This document shows, piece after piece, positions 1-8,766 of a stretch of DNA of 64,000 bases. Position numbers and translations under genes: made by a program. Position 1 is the stretch's first letter, and each line of letters starts with the position of its first letter. The DNA is from Aggregatilinea lenta (GTDB lineage: Bacteria > Chloroflexota > Anaerolineae > Aggregatilineales > Aggregatilineaceae), in the NCBI RefSeq assembly GCF_003569045.1, contig NZ_BFCB01000002.1, positions 310,001 to 374,000 of the forward strand, written 5' to 3'. The notes beneath the pieces were generated by a model. The model searched no databases. It saw only the letters and a list, made by a program, of their open reading frames with translations, and was not told where the DNA came from.

Positions 1-368
1 AACGTGATCTGCAAGCCATCGGGCGACTTGACACGCGCGTTCAAATCATCCCAGGGTGTCAGGACAGGTTCATGAATCAGTGTAGCGCCGTATTTCAGCG
101 CATTCTCTACCGCAACATGAACATCCGGCACCTGAAATGCGAAACGAATCTGCCCTGGAACGCGCCACCCAACCTCGATCTGATCCACCGACGCGGCATG
201 TTCCGTGTCAAGGATTTCGAGCACGCCCCGTCCAGCATACAAGATTTGCCCCCGGCCATTGTCAGTCCACATATCACCGGGATCTAACCCTAATCCGTCC
301 CGATAAAAAGCGACAATTCGATCAAATTCCTCAGTTGTCAGAGCAACTCGTAGTTCGAAAACGGACAT
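1..368 (-). CDS. VOC (glyoxalase/bleomycin-resistance) family protein, 3' end cut by window edge
   Basis: Reading leftward from ATG at 368 gives MSVFELRVALTTEEFDRIVAFY and continues open to base 1, so the C-terminus is outside the window. The N-terminal beta-strand/helix pattern, the phrase YRDGLGLDPG and a later strand with FQVPDVHVAVENALKYGA are typical of the VOC fold, a paired beta-alpha-beta-beta-beta module found in glyoxalases and small-molecule resistance proteins. An AGAGGGAG ribosome-binding site precedes the ATG. It lies 47 bp downstream of the MDR oxidoreductase stop on the same strand and is probably the last visible gene of that operon. The substrate cannot be predicted. Confidence 0.75.
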   Translation of the reverse strand, partial: MSVFELRVALTTEEFDRIVAFYRDGLGLDPGDMWTDNGRGQILYAGRGVLEILDTEHAASVDQIEVGWRVPGQIRFAFQVPDVHVAVENALKYGATLIHEPVLTPWDDLNARVKSPDGLQIT

Positions 369-415
369 CGACACACTCTCCCTCTTACAAGACAGGCACA
401 GACATTTCGGCTAAA

Positions 416-1390
416 TCAATCAAGTGTGATGACAACATTTCCCGTTTTCCGTCCGGTTTCAACATACCGGTGGGCCTCAGCAATTTCTGCCAATGGATAG
501 GAGCGGTCAATGACAGGTTTGAACTTTCCCGCCTTGACGAGATCAAGCAGCAACGCCAGATAGCCTTGTTTTTCTTCGGTGGGTCGCAGTCCGGCAAACA
601 CGAGCTGTGCCTTTTGGCGACCGAATTTTGACGTCCACAACATCTGGCGCAGGATAGTGGGCGACAGGACGGTGGTGAGATAGATGCCGCCTGGTTTCAG
701 CACCCGTTTAGCACGTGAGAACGAGCTTTTGCCCACCGTGTCAAATACAACGTCGTATCGTTCTGTGGATTGAGTGAAATCTTCCTGCCTGTAATCAATC
801 ACACGGTCAGCGCCCAGCGATTTGACCAGATCGACATTGGTGGTACCGCATACACCTGTGACATTTGCGCCAAAGTGTTTTGCGAGCTGGACCGCGCTCG
901 ATCCGATACCCCCTGACGCGCCAATGATCAGAATCTTCTGACCCGGTTGGATATTTGCCGCACCCTGTATATTGGGGAGAGCAGTCATCGCGCCGGGGTG
1001 AATGGCAACCGCCTCAACATCGCTCAACTGGTCCGGGGTCAGCGCCATCGCGCTGTTTTCCGCCAGACTGATATATTCGGCATGAGCACCCACCTGCGGT
1101 GCGGCGGTCCCAAACACACGATCACCTACCCGAAATCGTGTAACAGCCTGCCCTACTGCTTCGATTTCCCCTGCAAACTCGCTGCCGGGGATTGTGTCCT
1201 TTGGTTTCATGATGCCCGTCGCCATCCGCGCCGAGAACACCTTGCCCCTGCGAAAGATGGTATCGGTTGTCTCAACCGTCGTCGCCTTGATCTTGATCAG
1301 CACTTCATTGTCCGCAGGGACTGGCTTTTCCACCTCGACAATCTGAAGGACATCAGGCGATCCGTACTTTGTATTTACGACTGCTTTCAT
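416..1390 (-). CDS. MDR-family NAD(P)-dependent quinone oxidoreductase / zinc-free alcohol dehydrogenase-like protein
   Basis: A 324-residue protein beginning MKAVVNTKYGSPDVLQ. It has the N-terminal GroES-like domain (about residues 20-130, with GSEFAGEIEAVG and FRVGDRVFG) and a Rossmann domain with ILIIGASGGIGSSAVQLAK and YRQEDFTQ. The C-terminal GNVVITLD is a common family ending. Cysteine zinc ligands of classical alcohol dehydrogenases are not evident, which favours the quinone oxidoreductase/enoyl reductase branch. The open frame extends 79 codons further upstream, but the chosen ATG at 1390 is preceded by GGAAAG and begins exactly at the family N-terminus. Same strand as its neighbours, probable operon. 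Confidence 0.88.
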   Translation of the reverse strand: MKAVVNTKYGSPDVLQIVEVEKPVPADNEVLIKIKATTVETTDTIFRRGKVFSARMATGIMKPKDTIPGSEFAGEIEAVGQAVTRFRVGDRVFGTAAPQVGAHAEYISLAENSAMALTPDQLSDVEAVAIHPGAMTALPNIQGAANIQPGQKILIIGASGGIGSSAVQLAKHFGANVTGVCGTTNVDLVKSLGADRVIDYRQEDFTQSTERYDVVFDTVGKSSFSRAKRVLKPGGIYLTTVLSPTILRQMLWTSKFGRQKAQLVFAGLRPTEEKQGYLALLLDLVKAGKFKPVIDRSYPLAEIAEAHRYVETGRKTGNVVITLD

Positions 1391-1475
1391 TTCTCTTTCC
1401 TTTCTAAGGTTCTGCAAGGCCCAGGCAACCCTACCTGAAGCCTCGCAGAAGTTATCGCCATGAGGCAACCCTGAA

Positions 1476-2234
1476 CTATGCGCTGATCCGCTCAGTTTGC
1501 GTGGTGGGAGCCGAAGCGTAGGTATCCTGCTGCTGGGTCTTGATTCCTTTCCACAGCAGCCACATGCACATCGACAGTTCAGCCAGCACCACCGGCCCGG
1601 AGAGCAGCATGTCCAACATGGATTCAACGTCGGCGTAGTTCGTCAACATGAAGTATGCGGCGGTATCGGCAACATAGATCACCGAGGCCATAATCATGCC
1701 GTAGCCCAAAATGCGTGGGAAAAGCTCCGACTTGACCAGCAGATAGCCAAGGATCAGGATGCTAAAGCCGAAGAAGACCAGCGCCAACCGGTAACCCGCC
1801 GCGTGCCCATCCAGGAACATCAGCGCCAGGGCGTTCGACTGGTCCGCGTTCAATGTGCCCAGATAGTCGGCCTCACCCAGCAGTTGCAGCGCGAAAAACA
1901 TATTCAACAGGTTAATGCCCAATGCGGCAGCCTGTCCCAGCCGGAAGAACGCCGCCATCAGCGCCAACGTATTGCTGACTGGTTTCAGCAGCACATAGAA
2001 AAGCGGGGCAATCGCTACGTCAGCCATGATCATGGCGAGGTCGGCCACAAACCCAAGACGGAACAGCCCTTCCGCATCCATGATGTTCTCAGCGGTGGCG
2101 GCAGCATCTCCGGCCACAATCAGGTTAGTGCGCACAACCATCTCAGCGAACAGGCCAGCGATGATGATCACGAGGTAAAGCACACCCGCGATGCGGGCGG
2201 TATAACGCAGCGAGGAGTTGGTGTTGGTGTTCAT
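1476..2234 (-). CDS. DUF4386-type multi-pass membrane protein
   Basis: A 252-residue hydrophobic protein starting MNTNTNSSLRYTARIAGVLYL, with roughly six or seven membrane segments. The N-terminal RYTARIAGVLYLVIIIAGLFAE, the central AAFFRLGQAAALGINLL and LALVFFGFSILILGYLL match the uncharacterised DUF4386 family, which is common in Chloroflexota and Actinomycetota. The upstream in-frame extension is rejected because AAGGAG lies just before the ATG at 2234. It is 19 bp downstream of the 84-residue small protein gene. Function is unknown; DUF4386 genes often sit near LuxR-type regulators, as here. Confidence 0.85.
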   Translation of the reverse strand: MNTNTNSSLRYTARIAGVLYLVIIIAGLFAEMVVRTNLIVAGDAAATAENIMDAEGLFRLGFVADLAMIMADVAIAPLFYVLLKPVSNTLALMAAFFRLGQAAALGINLLNMFFALQLLGEADYLGTLNADQSNALALMFLDGHAAGYRLALVFFGFSILILGYLLVKSELFPRILGYGMIMASVIYVADTAAYFMLTNYADVESMLDMLLSGPVVLAELSMCMWLLWKGIKTQQQDTYASAPTTQTERISA

Positions 2235-2253
2235 TATGTTCTCCTTGTGAGAG

Positions 2254-2508
2254 TCAATCGTTGTCGGGTTTATGAGTTTGCGGGTTGTCTTCTGGCGCAT
2301 CGTCGAGGTCCGGTTCGATGCGCACCACCGCGATTAATGGAATGCCCAGATCACGCACTTTGCGCAGCAGTCCGTATAAGGCGGCCTGATCGATTACGGT
2401 ACAGATTAAGCGCGTTTCGCCGTTGGTTTCGTGGACGATGTCGATCGCGTCAAGCCACTCGGCCCATTGAGGGTTGAGGTGTCCCCCAACCCTGATCTCG
2501 TAGCGCAT
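2254..2508 (-). CDS. Small conserved-looking protein of unknown function
   Basis: An 84-residue acidic protein, MRYEIRVGGHLNPQWAEWLD to the stop. The pattern GGHL..W.EWLD...I....NGETRL.....DQAALYGLLRKVRDLGIPLIAV resembles a family of small soluble proteins often found beside DUF4386 genes in Chloroflexota (recollection, not searched). It is packed 14 bp after the hydrolase stop and 19 bp before the DUF4386 gene, so it is co-transcribed. No catalytic motif is visible. Confidence 0.75.
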   Translation of the reverse strand: MRYEIRVGGHLNPQWAEWLDAIDIVHETNGETRLICTVIDQAALYGLLRKVRDLGIPLIAVVRIEPDLDDAPEDNPQTHKPDND

Positions 2509-2522
2509 GGGATTATCCGAGG

Positions 2523-3752
2523 TTAAAACCCTTGCGTATCATAGGTCACGCCAGGAAACTGGACTGAATCCGGGGCAAGTGCGGCAACCGCATCGGCATC
2601 CTGAGTCAGTTCTGTCAGCAGAAAGGCGGTGATGAAGTGCTGGGCAAGGTCATGGGCACGCTCCATGTCCCACACCGGGTCCGAGCAATAGGCGTCCAAG
2701 CCGATTTCGGTGAACCAGGGCAGCGCCTCGCAGGTTGCGCCGAAGATCATGTGTTCCGCGTCTTCGAAGGCCACGCGCGCTTTCGTCGGGCTTGAGACAT
2801 GTTCATAAGTCGGGTATGTGCCCCACAGATATGGCGTGCCGGTGTCAGCGGTGCCGCCCAACGCCATCACAGGGATCGTGATTTCCGCCAGGCCCGCTTC
2901 ACCGAAGAAGTACGCATCACCGGCCATCGAGACAATCGCATCTATGCGGGAATCGCCCCATCCCGGCCACAATCCTTCGGGAACAGCAGCGAACCCGGCC
3001 AGTTCAGCCATATCGGCGACACGCGGCACAACCAGCTCACACAGCCACGCATTCGGATCACCGGCTTCGCGCGCAGTGTCGCAGAGTGCTTCCATGCCAT
3101 CACTATCGAACCGTGCCCCCGCCATTGCCAGCGCCGTGTAGCCACCATAGGAATGCCCGACCACCGCTATCCGTTCGGTATCAATGAGACCGGTGAAAAT
3201 GCCCTCCGCCACCGATTGGGCTTCGACGTAATTCAGCACGACCTCGATCTCCTGCGGGCGTGTGATCGCCCCACGCCAGAAATCGCCCAGAGTCTCATCG
3301 ACCACTTCATAATGCTGCGGCGCGACGACCACAAACCCGTGCGAGGCGAGGTGTTCGGCTAACCACGCATAGCCGGTGCGTCCCAGCGAGTAGCCATGCG
3401 ACAGAATTACCAGGGGATATGGCCCCGAGCCGAGATCATATGACGCTGCGTTGATCGCGCTTCCGGTAACGGTCGGCTCCATGCCCATCGAGCTGTCGGG
3501 ATTCGTCATGTACGGGTAGGTGATAGCTTCTTCGGCCCCGTTTTCGTTCAGCGCGGGATACCAGATGGTGATATTGAGAGGCGCGTCACCATCGATCACC
3601 AGTTCCTGAGTGCCGACCGCATGAGAACCGCGCACGCCATAGGTGGGTGTGTCAGCCTGTGAGTTACCTTGACCGTCGGCTCTAGCTGCGGCAAACAACA
3701 GCAATAAGACGACGAGAATCGATGCATAGAGAGTTTTTTTATCGCCTGACAT
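2523..3752 (-). CDS. Secreted alpha/beta hydrolase (PAF-acetylhydrolase / dienelactone-hydrolase-like)
   Basis: A 409-residue protein with a signal peptide (KTLYASILVVLLLLFAAARA, residues 6-25) and an alpha/beta-hydrolase core. The oxyanion-side motif PLVILSHGYSLGRTGYAWLAEHLASHG lies near residues 110-135, the nucleophile elbow is GHSYGG, an acid candidate is in LGGTADTGTP, and the histidine candidate is in FEDAEHMIFG. This combination resembles PAF-acetylhydrolase-like secreted lipases. AAGGAG precedes the ATG at 3752. It is first in the leftward cluster hydrolase-small protein-DUF4386-MDR-VOC. Export is predicted; the ester substrate is unknown. Confidence 0.86.
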   Translation of the reverse strand: MSGDKKTLYASILVVLLLLFAAARADGQGNSQADTPTYGVRGSHAVGTQELVIDGDAPLNITIWYPALNENGAEEAITYPYMTNPDSSMGMEPTVTGSAINAASYDLGSGPYPLVILSHGYSLGRTGYAWLAEHLASHGFVVVAPQHYEVVDETLGDFWRGAITRPQEIEVVLNYVEAQSVAEGIFTGLIDTERIAVVGHSYGGYTALAMAGARFDSDGMEALCDTAREAGDPNAWLCELVVPRVADMAELAGFAAVPEGLWPGWGDSRIDAIVSMAGDAYFFGEAGLAEITIPVMALGGTADTGTPYLWGTYPTYEHVSSPTKARVAFEDAEHMIFGATCEALPWFTEIGLDAYCSDPVWDMERAHDLAQHFITAFLLTELTQDADAVAALAPDSVQFPGVTYDTQGF

Positions 3753-3871
3753 TTGCTACTCCTTGTGTCTAACTTGATGTGGGAGTAGCATAGCGGTCAG
3801 GCGGTGTTACCGTATAGACACTTTAGTGTTGTTGGGGGTGTTGTTTTAGAAGTTTGAGTGGAAAAACGGGC

Positions 3872-6544
3872 CTACAGCAGCCCTATTTCGCGGGCACGGG
3901 CGACGGCTTCCGTGCGTCTTTGAACGTCCAGTTTTCCATATATTCTGCGATTGTGACCTTTGACCGTGTCCTGCGCCAGGAAAAGCTGCTCACCGATCTC
4001 ACGATTCGAGAGTCCATCGGCAATGAGGCGCAAGACCTCTAGTTCGCGCTGGCTCAATGACTCAACCAGAGGCTGATCACAGAGCGACGCACTGCCGTTG
4101 TGTTTTTGCGTCTCAGCTTCGAAGGCCACCAATAACTGTGTGACATGGCCGGGCATTATCCCGCGAGCAGACGCTTCGAATAAGAGATGCTGCATCGGCG
4201 GTCCTTCATCGACAAAGGTACGCATCAGGCCGCCCGGTGCTGCCAGCGACAGCGCCTCATCCAGAATGCGCAGCGCCATATCCGTTTCGCCAAGCGCGTC
4301 GTGAGCCAGCATTTCCAGCACTATCGCCTTGAGGCGCTCATCATGCCAGCCTTTCGCTTCCATCTGTTGGCGATAGCGTTCTAGAACGGATAATGCCTTC
4401 GCCGGATCACCCTGCGCCCGATACACGCGTGCCTGGCTGAGTGGCAAATCATGAGCCTGCGCCAGATATGCCGCTCCGGTTACATCGCCCCGGTGCAGCA
4501 TGATGTGCACCTGCGCGGCAGCAACTGCCGGGATTTGCCGGACGAAACCGCGCTGGTATACGACCTGCTCAAGTTCAGCTAACAGTGCCGCCGCTTGCGC
4601 AACATCGCCCTGAGCTAGCGCCAGCTTCGCCAGAAAAAGCTCGCCCGAAGCCGAGACATCAACAATATCGATCTGCCGCGCTAACTGCACACTCTGCTCG
4701 CCATACTGTTGAGCGCGGTCCAAATCATTCCATTCATAATGAATACGCGCCAACCCCAAATACGCCGAACAGGCCATTGGTTGGTCCGGATCGCCGATCA
4801 ATTCAAGCGCACGTTGGTAACTTTCCGCCGCTTGATGCAGTTGGTTATCCGACAACTGCACAATGCCCAACCCGGTCGTAGCCAGAATATTGACGAAGAG
4901 ATTACCCGATGCCTCACTCATGGCAATGGCTTCGGCATACGCAGCTCTGGCAGCAGCGCGTTCGCCCCGGAACTGGTACGCAATCGCCAGTGTGCGCATA
5001 ACAACCGTTCGCATATACAGGTTATTGGGATGCAACAGCTCAAGCGCGCGCTGTGATTGCGCGATAATCATATCGGACTGGTAGTGATTGGCGGCCAACA
5101 TGGCACGGAGTGCGGCAATCCGTCCGGCCAGATCGCGCACGCTGTCTTGTGCGCTGTCGTCCGGTTCAAGCTTCTGCAACGCAGCTTCCGCTGCCTGTAG
5201 TTTGGGTTCAGCTTGTGCATTTTCGAATGTCGCCATCGCCACCCAACCATACAGCACCCACAACGCGGGATTGTTGTCCAACACGGTTTTAGACAACGAC
5301 TCCAACCAATTGCGGATCGGGTGAGCTGCACCACGAAAGTACAGCGGGACACCGGTGTTTTCGATTAACCGCCAAGCACGCTCAATATCATCAGCCACCG
5401 CTGCATGGTGAAACGCATCAAGCTCGAAACCGTTTTCCTCATACCAGACACTCGCCCGAATGTGTAATTCGGCATCGTCAATTTCCGTATGTCCTGATGA
5501 TGCGTCCGCGCTCTGCCGTAACTGCTGCCTCAGTAGTTCTGCGAAAAGATGATGATAGCGATACCAGCGCCGTTCGTTGTCCAATGGAACCAAAAACAGG
5601 TTGGCCTGTTCAAGATGTGCCAGAGCCGCCTGCGCCGCACCAGACTCATTCAGCAGGACAGCATCACACAGCGGACCACACAGTCGATCCAGAATCGAGG
5701 TGTACAGCAAAAAGGTCTGAACATGTGCGGGTTGCTGGTGCAGCACTTCCTCAACCAGATAGTCCATCACGAAACGGTGACTGCCGGTAAAAGACTGAAT
5801 AAACGTGGTAGTGTCCCCATGCCCCTGCATTGAAATCGCGGCTAATTGCAGACCCGCGATCCAGCCCTCGGTGCGCGTTTCCAGCGCGGCAACATCCGCC
5901 GTGGAGATGTTCAACCCCATCACACGATTCAGGAACTCAGTCGTTTCAGCATGGGTAAAACGCAAATCATCCACGCGCAGTTCGGTCAATTGACCACGTA
6001 CGCGCAGCCGAGCCAGTGGCAGATCAGGGTCCTCGCGGGTGGTAATGACCAGATGCAGTTGCGGAGGCAGATGTTCAACCAGAAAGGTGAGCGCATCATC
6101 TACTTGCGGCGCGTCAATGACGTGATAGTCATCCAGGACCAGCACAAGATTGCCAGGGCTGGCCGTGAGATCATTGACCAACGTTGTCAGAATCGCTTCA
6201 GTTGGTGGAGGCTGGGGGGATTGAAGCGCACCCAACACTGATTCGCCAACCTGTGGCACAACCGTTCGCAATGCGGCGATCAGATACGTCAGAAAACGTG
6301 CCGAATCACTGTCTTCTTCATCCAATGACAGCCAGGCAGCGGGACGCTCGCAACCGGCGATCCATTCGCTGATGAGTGTAGTTTTGCCAAAACCGGCAGG
6401 CGCGGAGATGAGTGTCAGTTTGCGCGCAAAAGCAGGGCTGAGACACAGATCGTCATCCAGCTGTTCAACGAGGCGGGAACGAAACACCGCGTCAGGGCGC
6501 GGTGGAGGGATATACAATTTCGTGGCTAGAATAGGCGTAGTCAT
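3872..6544 (-). CDS. LuxR-family MalT-like (LAL) ATP-dependent transcriptional activator
   Basis: An 890-residue protein beginning MTTPILATKLYIPPPRPDAV, the usual opening of MalT/LAL regulators. The STAND-type ATPase module has Walker A APAGFGKTT and Walker B LVLVLDDYHVID in the first 150 residues. A long TPR-like helical region follows (about 400-800). The C-terminal LuxR helix-turn-helix has SQRELEVLRLIADGLSNREI and LFLAQDTVKGHNRRIYGKL. Such proteins bind a small ligand and ATP, oligomerise and activate transcription; the ligand is unknown. The in-frame upstream residues are ignored because family members start at MTTP. It lies directly upstream of the hydrolase cluster on the same strand, and is a candidate regulator of it. 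Confidence 0.93.
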   Translation of the reverse strand: MTTPILATKLYIPPPRPDAVFRSRLVEQLDDDLCLSPAFARKLTLISAPAGFGKTTLISEWIAGCERPAAWLSLDEEDSDSARFLTYLIAALRTVVPQVGESVLGALQSPQPPPTEAILTTLVNDLTASPGNLVLVLDDYHVIDAPQVDDALTFLVEHLPPQLHLVITTREDPDLPLARLRVRGQLTELRVDDLRFTHAETTEFLNRVMGLNISTADVAALETRTEGWIAGLQLAAISMQGHGDTTTFIQSFTGSHRFVMDYLVEEVLHQQPAHVQTFLLYTSILDRLCGPLCDAVLLNESGAAQAALAHLEQANLFLVPLDNERRWYRYHHLFAELLRQQLRQSADASSGHTEIDDAELHIRASVWYEENGFELDAFHHAAVADDIERAWRLIENTGVPLYFRGAAHPIRNWLESLSKTVLDNNPALWVLYGWVAMATFENAQAEPKLQAAEAALQKLEPDDSAQDSVRDLAGRIAALRAMLAANHYQSDMIIAQSQRALELLHPNNLYMRTVVMRTLAIAYQFRGERAAARAAYAEAIAMSEASGNLFVNILATTGLGIVQLSDNQLHQAAESYQRALELIGDPDQPMACSAYLGLARIHYEWNDLDRAQQYGEQSVQLARQIDIVDVSASGELFLAKLALAQGDVAQAAALLAELEQVVYQRGFVRQIPAVAAAQVHIMLHRGDVTGAAYLAQAHDLPLSQARVYRAQGDPAKALSVLERYRQQMEAKGWHDERLKAIVLEMLAHDALGETDMALRILDEALSLAAPGGLMRTFVDEGPPMQHLLFEASARGIMPGHVTQLLVAFEAETQKHNGSASLCDQPLVESLSQRELEVLRLIADGLSNREIGEQLFLAQDTVKGHNRRIYGKLDVQRRTEAVARAREIGLL

Positions 6545-6580
6545 AGACCGATTATAAAAACCATAACTTTTCACTGCCAA

Positions 6581-6736
6581 CTAATATAGTAACAGCAGCA
6601 AGCCGGATGCCAGCGTGGCGAAGACTGTCCGGGCCGAGTTCCACTGATTCCATCGGGATTCGAAGTTCTCACGAGCCGCTTTGAGCGTTGCTTCATCTAC
6701 AGCGTCTACATTCACCTGTGGGGGCCAAAAAGTCGA
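6581..6736 (-). pseudogene. C-terminal fragment of a small membrane protein gene
   Basis: A 51-codon open stretch bounded on its 5' side by an in-frame TGA and lacking a ribosome-binding site. It reads ...VDEATLKAARENFESRWNQW then NSARTVFATLASGLLLLLY and stop. The arrangement (charged helix, W..WN..RT, final hydrophobic helix) resembles the tail of DUF1772-type membrane proteins, but this is a weak resemblance. The upstream part of the gene is absent; the next DNA is the 3' end of a truncated peptidase gene. It is best read as a remnant left by a deletion or recombination event. Confidence 0.5.
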
Positions 6737-6755
6737 TCAGCAGCCGATTCTTCGC

Positions 6756-8111
6756 TCAAGCAACCCGGCGACAGTCATGGTGCAGACCCGCCGCAGCGAA
6801 CACGGCGAGCAGCAGCACCAGGATGAGGCCCGCCGCCTGTAGATTGTCCACGCCGGGACGCCGCGATCCCCAGCCGAGCAGCGCGATGAAGCCCGCCACG
6901 ACGAACGCGATCAGGCCGTCGAGGAGCAGCGAGCCTTGATAGATGTCTATCTCCTGCTGCCAGACGGCCTCAGGGTGCATACCCTCGATCACGCTCCAGG
7001 CAACCGTCACCAGCAGGGTCCCCACGAGCAACAGTCCGACTAGTGCCGCCGCGCTCTTCGCCAGGGCAAGCGGGTTCAGCCGCTGCCGCTTCAGGCCGAA
7101 GCCCAGGACGCCGGCTACCCCAACCATCGCCAGGAGGGTCAGCGGCCATGTCCATGTGTTGGAGTAATGGAGGACAAGATTCGTGTCGAACACGCTGGCG
7201 AAGACGCGGTCCCCTGCTCGCGTTTCGCTGAGATCGATCCTGCCAAAATGCTCCGCGATCTGAACCATGCTGAAACCATAAGCCTGAAGCTTGCGCTCGT
7301 CAACGTGATCAACGTTGTCCAGCCGTGAGTGGTAGTAGGCCTGGTTGGTCCAGTTGTTCATGTTGGCCCCGGTATAGCCTGCTGCCTCGAACACGTCGAA
7401 ATCCTGGCCCCAGCGCTCAGCGTCACGCTCGCTGTTTTGCTGCGACTTGAGGAAGGCGCCGGAGTCCGCCGCAACGAGGTTTCGAACCAGCCAGCCATCC
7501 TCTTCGGCGGTATGCATCAGCACCAGCGGGCCTCGCCCGTCTGACGCGTCGTAGTTGAACACCACCCAGGGATGTTCTTCTACAAACACGTTCGCACCGA
7601 CCAGCCCGTACTCCTCAGCATCCGGAAAGAGGAAGAGCACGTCATTGCGCAGCGGCTCGTGCACCTGAAGCGTCCGCATGGCCTCCAGCATGGACGCGAC
7701 GCTCAGCCGGTTGTCGCCAATGCCGGGACCGCTGGCGACGCCGTCATAGTGGCCGACGAACAGGACCGCGCGAGTACTGTCCGTACCGGGCAAACGCACA
7801 AGGATGTTTTCGACCTGAAACGCGGTGCCCAGATCAGGATGGACCGCTACCGCTGATTGGATCTCAGGCGTCAGACCGAACGCCTCGATCTGACTGATGA
7901 TGTAGTCGCGGACGATCGCGTTCTCAACTGAGCCTGTGGGGCCGGGAGTGAGTGGCATCGCCTTCAGGTGCTCGAAGGCTCGAGCGGACGAGAACTGGTC
8001 GAGCGGCGCAGAGGCGGGCACGCCGTCAGGCATCGCGGTGACGCGCAAGCTCACCCAGGTGAGCACGGCCAGGATAAATGGCAAGTCTGCCTGGGTAGCC
8101 GGACTTCTCAT
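6756..8111 (-). CDS. M28-family metallopeptidase with membrane segments, apparently 3'-truncated
   Basis: A 451-residue protein with an N-terminal hydrophobic segment and an M28 zinc-peptidase domain: VGHYDGVASGPGIGDN supplies H and D ligands, FPDAEEYGLVGA the catalytic/ligand acidic pair, and YYHSRLDNVDHVD the last histidine. The region after residue 315 has at least four membrane helices, as in large Pff1-like membrane M28 proteins, which continue with more helices and a lumenal domain. Here the frame stops shortly after the fourth helix with an atypical tail GLHHDCRRVA next to a pseudogene fragment, so the gene is probably truncated. The catalytic domain is intact. ATG at 8111 is chosen; a GTG nine bases upstream is possible. 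Confidence 0.8.
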   Translation of the reverse strand: MRSPATQADLPFILAVLTWVSLRVTAMPDGVPASAPLDQFSSARAFEHLKAMPLTPGPTGSVENAIVRDYIISQIEAFGLTPEIQSAVAVHPDLGTAFQVENILVRLPGTDSTRAVLFVGHYDGVASGPGIGDNRLSVASMLEAMRTLQVHEPLRNDVLFLFPDAEEYGLVGANVFVEEHPWVVFNYDASDGRGPLVLMHTAEEDGWLVRNLVAADSGAFLKSQQNSERDAERWGQDFDVFEAAGYTGANMNNWTNQAYYHSRLDNVDHVDERKLQAYGFSMVQIAEHFGRIDLSETRAGDRVFASVFDTNLVLHYSNTWTWPLTLLAMVGVAGVLGFGLKRQRLNPLALAKSAAALVGLLLVGTLLVTVAWSVIEGMHPEAVWQQEIDIYQGSLLLDGLIAFVVAGFIALLGWGSRRPGVDNLQAAGLILVLLLAVFAAAGLHHDCRRVA

Positions 8112-8230
8112 ATAGAACACTTTTCGTAGCGCTCAATGCGATAAGTGTGGGCAATCGCAGTACAAGAGGAACAGCCAAGCTCCGAAATAGCCAAATCAAG
8201 GCGTGCGCATCTGGCACTGTATTGGACTTA

Positions 8231-8295
8231 TTGACGCGTTATTGACCCCCTGCGCGCGTTTCTTGACACGCAATTGACGCCCTTCCAGGTAGGAT
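8231..8295 (+). promoter_or_regulatory. Four-half-site operator and -10 for the first kdpDE unit
   Basis: TTGAC begins at 8231, 8242, 8263 and 8274 (spacings 11, 21 and 11), and a -10-like TAGGAT occupies 8290-8295. The 11-bp direct-repeat spacing and the 9-bp gap between the last heptamer and the -10 match the geometry of OmpR/PhoB-family class II promoters. The same layout recurs before kimA and before the usp-kdp operon. The predicted transcript starts near 8302, about 35 nt before the membrane-protein ATG. The regulator identity (KdpE) is inferred. Confidence 0.75.
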
Positions 8296-8336
8296 TCTAG
8301 GGTATGGACTCTAGATCTCACCTAGGCAGGAACACC

Positions 8337-8663
8337 ATGCAATCCTCTCGCCGTTACCGTTCGCACTGGCGCACAGCTCTCCTGGGTCTGATCGGGATCG
8401 GTGTGCTATGGGCCGAACACCAGGCCCACCTGAGCGGCGCGCAACACAAGCTGCTGCTGATCCTGCTCGTCGTCGTGTTTTATGTTGGGGCCGGACTGTG
8501 GACCGGAGCCAGCGCAGCGGCGGCATTCGGCGTGGAAACGCGCCGTTGCACCCTGGCGGCTGACTCAACCGTGACGCCACTTATCCGCGAGCAACCGGAA
8601 CTCGCAGTGCAGTTGTCGCAGCAGGTCCGCGCCGAGGTGCTGGACAATCCTGTGAGGCAGTGA
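8337..8663 (+). CDS. Small two-helix membrane protein preceding the KdpD-like kinase
   Basis: A 108-residue protein starting MQSSRRYRSHWRTALLGLIG, with an AGGA ribosome-binding site. It has a positively charged N-terminus, two hydrophobic segments (about 13-28 and 45-65, the latter KLLLILLVVVFYVGAGLW) and a soluble tail of about 40 residues ending ...VRAEVLDNPVRQ. It is the first gene after the four-half-site promoter, 103 bp before the kinase gene on the same strand, so co-transcription is likely. No family was recognised. A role linked to the sensor kinase is only suggested by position. Confidence 0.65.
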   Translation: MQSSRRYRSHWRTALLGLIGIGVLWAEHQAHLSGAQHKLLLILLVVVFYVGAGLWTGASAAAAFGVETRRCTLAADSTVTPLIREQPELAVQLSQQVRAEVLDNPVRQ

Positions 8664-8766
8664 AGGTTGCGCCAACCGCCCGGCGATCTGCTAAATCCGC
8701 GTCAATCGCGTATGATCCGGCTGCACGTGGAATCACTGGAGCAGCGAGCGCCTGGATCAGCCCGAT

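Noticed and set aside
7030-7240. Short + strand frames inside the M28 peptidase gene
   Set aside because: Shadow frames without ribosome-binding sites opposite a gene with intact zinc-ligand motifs.
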